8,431 nt of DNA from UBA4661 sp002405405 (lineage in GTDB: Bacteria; Bacteroidota; Ignavibacteria; Kapaibacteriales; UBA4661): the NCBI GenBank assembly GCA_036847245.1, contig DAIUAL010000148.1:1-8431 (forward strand). The letters run 5' to 3'. This document shows, in pieces, positions 6,076-8,431 of this stretch. How positions within the stretch are numbered: the stretch's first letter is position 1; every line of letters begins with the position of its first letter. The notes beneath the pieces are model-generated. The model searched no databases and was not told the DNA's origin. It saw only the letters and a program-made list of their open reading frames with translations. The position numbers were made by a program, and so were the translations under genes.

Positions 6076-6082
6076 GGTACCG

Positions 6083-7810
6083 ATGAACTCACAACCATCA
6101 ATGCGTGAAGCATTCTTTCGAAAAAAAACTACAGCCTTTGATGAACTGCAAGAATCGCCACATGGTGCATTAGATAAAAATCTCACGTTGAGGGATCTGG
6201 TGTCTTTTGGTATTGCCGCAACAATAGGTGCAGGTATTTTTAGTACTATCGGGAATGCAAGTGCAGCCGGTGGTCCGGCAATTGTCTTCTTGTATATTTT
6301 TACCGCTGTTGCTTGTGGCTTTTCAGCTCTCTGTTATGCAGAATTTGCTTCAATTGTGCCACTTGCAGGAAGTGCTTATACATACTCATACGCTGCGTTT
6401 GGTGAATTAGTAGCATGGATTATCGGTTGGAATCTTATTGTAGAATATGCTATCGGTAATATTACTGTCGCAATTTCTTGGTCAGATTACTTTACGGCAC
6501 TCATGAGTGGAATAGGTATGAATATACCGGTGTATTTTTCAATGGATTACCTCTCTGCGTCGCGTGCCTTTCATGATGTACAGGGTCTGATTCTCCAGGG
6601 TAAAACACTTGCGGATGCTCTGCCTGCTGTACGTGAGGGTTATGAAGCATGGACGCTTGCGCCACAGATAGCCGGATTCCGTTTGATCGTTGATCTTCCT
6701 GCTCTTGCTATTGTTGCTTTGATTACTTACATCTCATATGTTGGTATACGTGAATCGAAGTTGTCGGGCAATATGATGGTGCTCATTAAGTTGATGACGG
6801 TGTTTCTTGTAATTATTGTAGGTGCGATCTATGTGCAACCTGCAAATTGGTCACCTTTTGCTCCAAATGGTTTGCGGGGGGTACTGCAGGGTACGGCAAG
6901 CGTATTCTTTGCTTATATCGGATTTGATGCACTTTCAACTGTCGCTGAAGAATGCAAAGATTCGAAACGAGACATGCCACGTGCAATCATCATCACGTTG
7001 GTGTCTTGTACGATTTTGTACATCACAGTAGCTTTAATTCTTACAGGCTTGGTACCATATTATCAACTCGGTGTTGGTGATCCGCTGGCATTTGCATTTG
7101 ATAAAATTAACATGCATTGGATGTCAGGGATAATAGCAGTCAGCGCAGTCTTTGCTATCGCAAGTATCCTATTGGTATATCAGTTGGGGCAACCGCGTAT
7201 TTGGATGAATATGAGTCGTGATGGACTTTTACCAGAACGATTTGGACGCATTCATCCCAAGCATCGTACTCCCGGATTTTCGACAATTTTGACTGGCTTT
7301 GTTGTTGCCATTCCTGCATTGTTTATGAATCTGACCGAGGTAACAGATCTTTCCAGCATCGGCACATTGCTTGCATTTGTGTTAGTGTGCGGCGGTATTC
7401 TGCGGTTGCAGTTTACTCATCCTGATTTGCCACGCAAATTTCGTGTACCATACATTAATGCTCGGTATATTTTTCCTATCATGGTTATTAGCGGTATCAT
7501 TTCATTTGCGTGGTTTGCTCCACAAGAATTTCAACGATTTGTTCGTGTGCATGATTGGCAGTCGTTTATTCAAGAAGTGCCAACATTGTTTTTTCTGACG
7601 GCAACGATAGTCACAATGTATTTTTCTATACGATATGCACTTTCACTCATACCCGTCTTGGGGCTCATAACCTGTTTGTATTTGATGTCAGAATTACATG
7701 TACAAAATTGGATTCGATTAGCTGTATGGATCTTTATTGGTGTTGCTATTTATCTTTTCTACGGAATGCGGCATAGCAAGTTAGCTCAGCAAGTTGGCTC
7801 AACAAATTAA
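6083..7810 (+). CDS. APC-superfamily amino acid permease (cationic amino acid transporter-like)
   Basis: Inner-membrane amino acid transporter, 575 residues, with about 12-14 hydrophobic helices. GIAATIGAGIFSTIG (43-57) is the unwound helix 1 that binds the substrate backbone. FFAYIGFDALSTVAEECKDS (275-294) followed by KRDMPRAI is the CAT-type helix 6 region, and RIWMNMSRDGLLPERFGRIH (372-391) is the conserved cytoplasmic loop after helix 8. A polar segment at about 146-200, between early helices, is longer than in YfnA-type carriers and resembles the insert of larger Bacteroidota permeases. I chose the ATG at 6083 because family N-termini start shortly before the FRKK segment; ATG 6101 is an alternative. 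The frame stays open upstream to 5966, but that T-rich stretch encodes an extra hydrophobic run not expected in the family. Substrate probably cationic or neutral amino acids; specificity not readable. Confidence 0.9.
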   Translation: MNSQPSMREAFFRKKTTAFDELQESPHGALDKNLTLRDLVSFGIAATIGAGIFSTIGNASAAGGPAIVFLYIFTAVACGFSALCYAEFASIVPLAGSAYTYSYAAFGELVAWIIGWNLIVEYAIGNITVAISWSDYFTALMSGIGMNIPVYFSMDYLSASRAFHDVQGLILQGKTLADALPAVREGYEAWTLAPQIAGFRLIVDLPALAIVALITYISYVGIRESKLSGNMMVLIKLMTVFLVIIVGAIYVQPANWSPFAPNGLRGVLQGTASVFFAYIGFDALSTVAEECKDSKRDMPRAIIITLVSCTILYITVALILTGLVPYYQLGVGDPLAFAFDKINMHWMSGIIAVSAVFAIASILLVYQLGQPRIWMNMSRDGLLPERFGRIHPKHRTPGFSTILTGFVVAIPALFMNLTEVTDLSSIGTLLAFVLVCGGILRLQFTHPDLPRKFRVPYINARYIFPIMVISGIISFAWFAPQEFQRFVRVHDWQSFIQEVPTLFFLTATIVTMYFSIRYALSLIPVLGLITCLYLMSELHVQNWIRLAVWIFIGVAIYLFYGMRHSKLAQQVGSTN

Positions 7811-7849
7811 GCAACAAGGAACATGATATAGGTAAAGCTGTTAAGGTTG

Positions 7850-7865
7850 GTGAATAAAAATTCAC
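7850..7865. repeat. Small perfect hairpin downstream of the permease
   Basis: GTGAAT (7850-7855), AAAA loop, ATTCAC (7860-7865). No T-run follows, so it may protect the 3' end of the permease message rather than terminate it. Confidence 0.3.
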
Positions 7866-7876
7866 GTGTCGCCGCA

Positions 7877-7905
7877 GGTATGCGATGTAAATTTGTATAC
7901 CTTTT
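7877..7905 (+). terminator. Candidate terminator of the permease transcript
   Basis: GGTATGCGA (7877-7885) pairs with TTGTATACC (7893-7901) over nine positions, two of them G-U, around a 7-base loop, followed by TTTT (7902-7905). It lies 67 bases after the permease stop. The T-run is short, so strength is doubtful. Confidence 0.4.
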
Positions 7906-7927
7906 AAGATGTTTTGATCATTACAAT

Positions 7928-7977
7928 GTTCTTCGTCTTGAATAAAGACAATGTGTTACAGAAGAACGGCTTTTTTT
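7928..7977 (+). terminator. Nested hairpin plus T7 in the desaturase leader (terminator or attenuator)
   Basis: Outer stem GTTCTTC (7928-7934) with GAAGAAC (7961-7967), perfect over 7 bases; stacked directly on it, inner stem GTCTT (7935-7939) with AAGAC (7945-7949) over a 5-base loop; bases 7950-7960 form a bulge. GGC and then T7 (7971-7977) follow. The T-run is only 16 bases before the desaturase ATG, so it could end permease readthrough or attenuate the desaturase. The arms are AT-rich, so stability is modest. Confidence 0.4.
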
Positions 7978-7993
7978 CATTTTTCTCTTTGTT

Positions 7994-8431
7994 ATGGGAA
8001 ATCTTCCTGCCATCGCACCCACCGAAGTTCCGTCGTTGCGTCGTTATTTTCATATTCGAGCAATTCCGTTTTGGTTTATTCATGTTGCATGTCTAGGCGC
8101 TTTTTTTGTAGATTTTTCGTGGAACTATGTTGCGCTTGCTGCGGGATTATATTTCACGCGAATGTTTTTAGTTACCGGTGTATATCATCGCTACTTCTCA
8201 CATCGTGCATATAATACCAGCCGAGTTTTTCAATTTATTCTTGCTTTTTTGGCGCAGACAACAGCGCAAAAAGGTTGTTTATGGTGGGCAGCACATCATC
8301 GTCATCATCATGCTCATTCAGATCAGGAAGCCGATATTCATTCACCTAAAGATGGATTTTGGTATTCTCACATGGGATGGATTCTTGATACTTATAATGA
8401 TGCTACCGAAGTTCACTACATACGTTATTTT
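7994..8431 (+). CDS. Delta-9-type fatty acid desaturase (acyl-CoA/acyl-lipid), N-terminal 146 codons
   Basis: Integral membrane di-iron desaturase that puts a double bond in saturated acyl chains, tuning membrane fluidity. The gene runs off the window end. Visible features are hydrophobic helices at about 25-41 and 44-62, histidine box I HRYFSH (65-70; His65, His70), a further hydrophobic span near 78-90, and box II in WWAAHHRHHH (97-106; the HxxHH pattern His101, His104, His105), followed by DIHSPKDGFWYSHMGWIL (114-131), typical of bacterial stearoyl-CoA-type desaturases. The third HxxHH box and the C-terminal helices must lie past 8431. Start is the ATG at 7994, preceded by a T-rich tract similar to those before the ROK kinase and ridA and by no Shine-Dalgarno. 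Family assignment is firm; acyl-CoA versus lipid-linked substrate is not. Confidence 0.93.
   Translation, partial: MGNLPAIAPTEVPSLRRYFHIRAIPFWFIHVACLGAFFVDFSWNYVALAAGLYFTRMFLVTGVYHRYFSHRAYNTSRVFQFILAFLAQTTAQKGCLWWAAHHRHHHAHSDQEADIHSPKDGFWYSHMGWILDTYNDATEVHYIRYF

Noticed and set aside
5966..6082. 39-codon upstream extension of the permease with an extra hydrophobic segment
   Set aside because: The stretch is T-rich leader DNA, which translates as hydrophobic residues by composition. Family N-termini match the 6083 start.
7914..8214. Two plus-strand open frames overlapping the desaturase start
   Set aside because: They are alternate frames of the desaturase, whose histidine boxes fix the real frame.
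1..8431. CRISPR arrays, tRNA or rRNA genes, IS elements, attachment sites, phage or defence genes
   Set aside because: No spaced direct repeats, transposase motifs, cloverleaf-like segments or defence domains were found on reading either strand.

Overview
The window looks like chromosomal DNA from a low-GC bacterium of the Bacteroidota/Chlorobiota (FCB) kind. The evidence is a DUF5683 protein, which is largely a Bacteroidota-group family, together with a PpiD-type foldase, a short DivIC protein, and mostly Shine-Dalgarno-poor starts. This placement is inference: there is no rRNA and no searchable marker here. All genes resemble ordinary chromosomal families. I see no IS element, CRISPR array, tRNA, phage gene or toxin-antitoxin pair.

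Layout. Bases 1-999 (minus) hold the N-terminal part of a PpiD/SurA-type peptidyl-prolyl isomerase whose frame is broken by one in-frame TAA at codon 56. A 330-base divergent intergenic region follows, with candidate promoters for both sides and several dyads. A plus-strand run then carries divIC (TTG start), a ROK-family sugar kinase, a RidA enamine/imine deaminase and a DUF5683 envelope protein (1330-3742). Two minus-strand genes face it: a Rieske non-heme iron oxygenase (5860-4760) and, downstream of it, methionyl-tRNA formyltransferase fmt (4702-3770). Reading away from the oxygenase on the plus strand are an APC-family amino acid permease (6083-7810) and the first 146 codons of an acyl-CoA/acyl-lipid desaturase (7994 to the window end).

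How the genes fit together. DivIC (septum assembly), PpiD (envelope protein folding) and Fmt (initiator tRNA formylation) are housekeeping genes. The ROK kinase, RidA and DUF5683 genes are closely spaced behind divIC and may be co-transcribed, with no obvious shared pathway. The oxygenase and the permease are divergent across about 220 bases, which would allow shared control of uptake and oxidation of an amine or amino-acid-like compound; that link is speculative. The desaturase adjusts membrane fluidity and has a possible attenuator-like hairpin plus T-run in its leader.

Points most worth a second look: the lone nonsense codon in ppiD; the ROK kinase that has lost the family's zinc-binding cysteines; a recurring T-rich leader (an exact 15-base match in two genes, close relatives in two more) that sits where a Shine-Dalgarno would be; and the nested hairpin before the desaturase. 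I found no convincing evidence of a wholly new multi-gene system.
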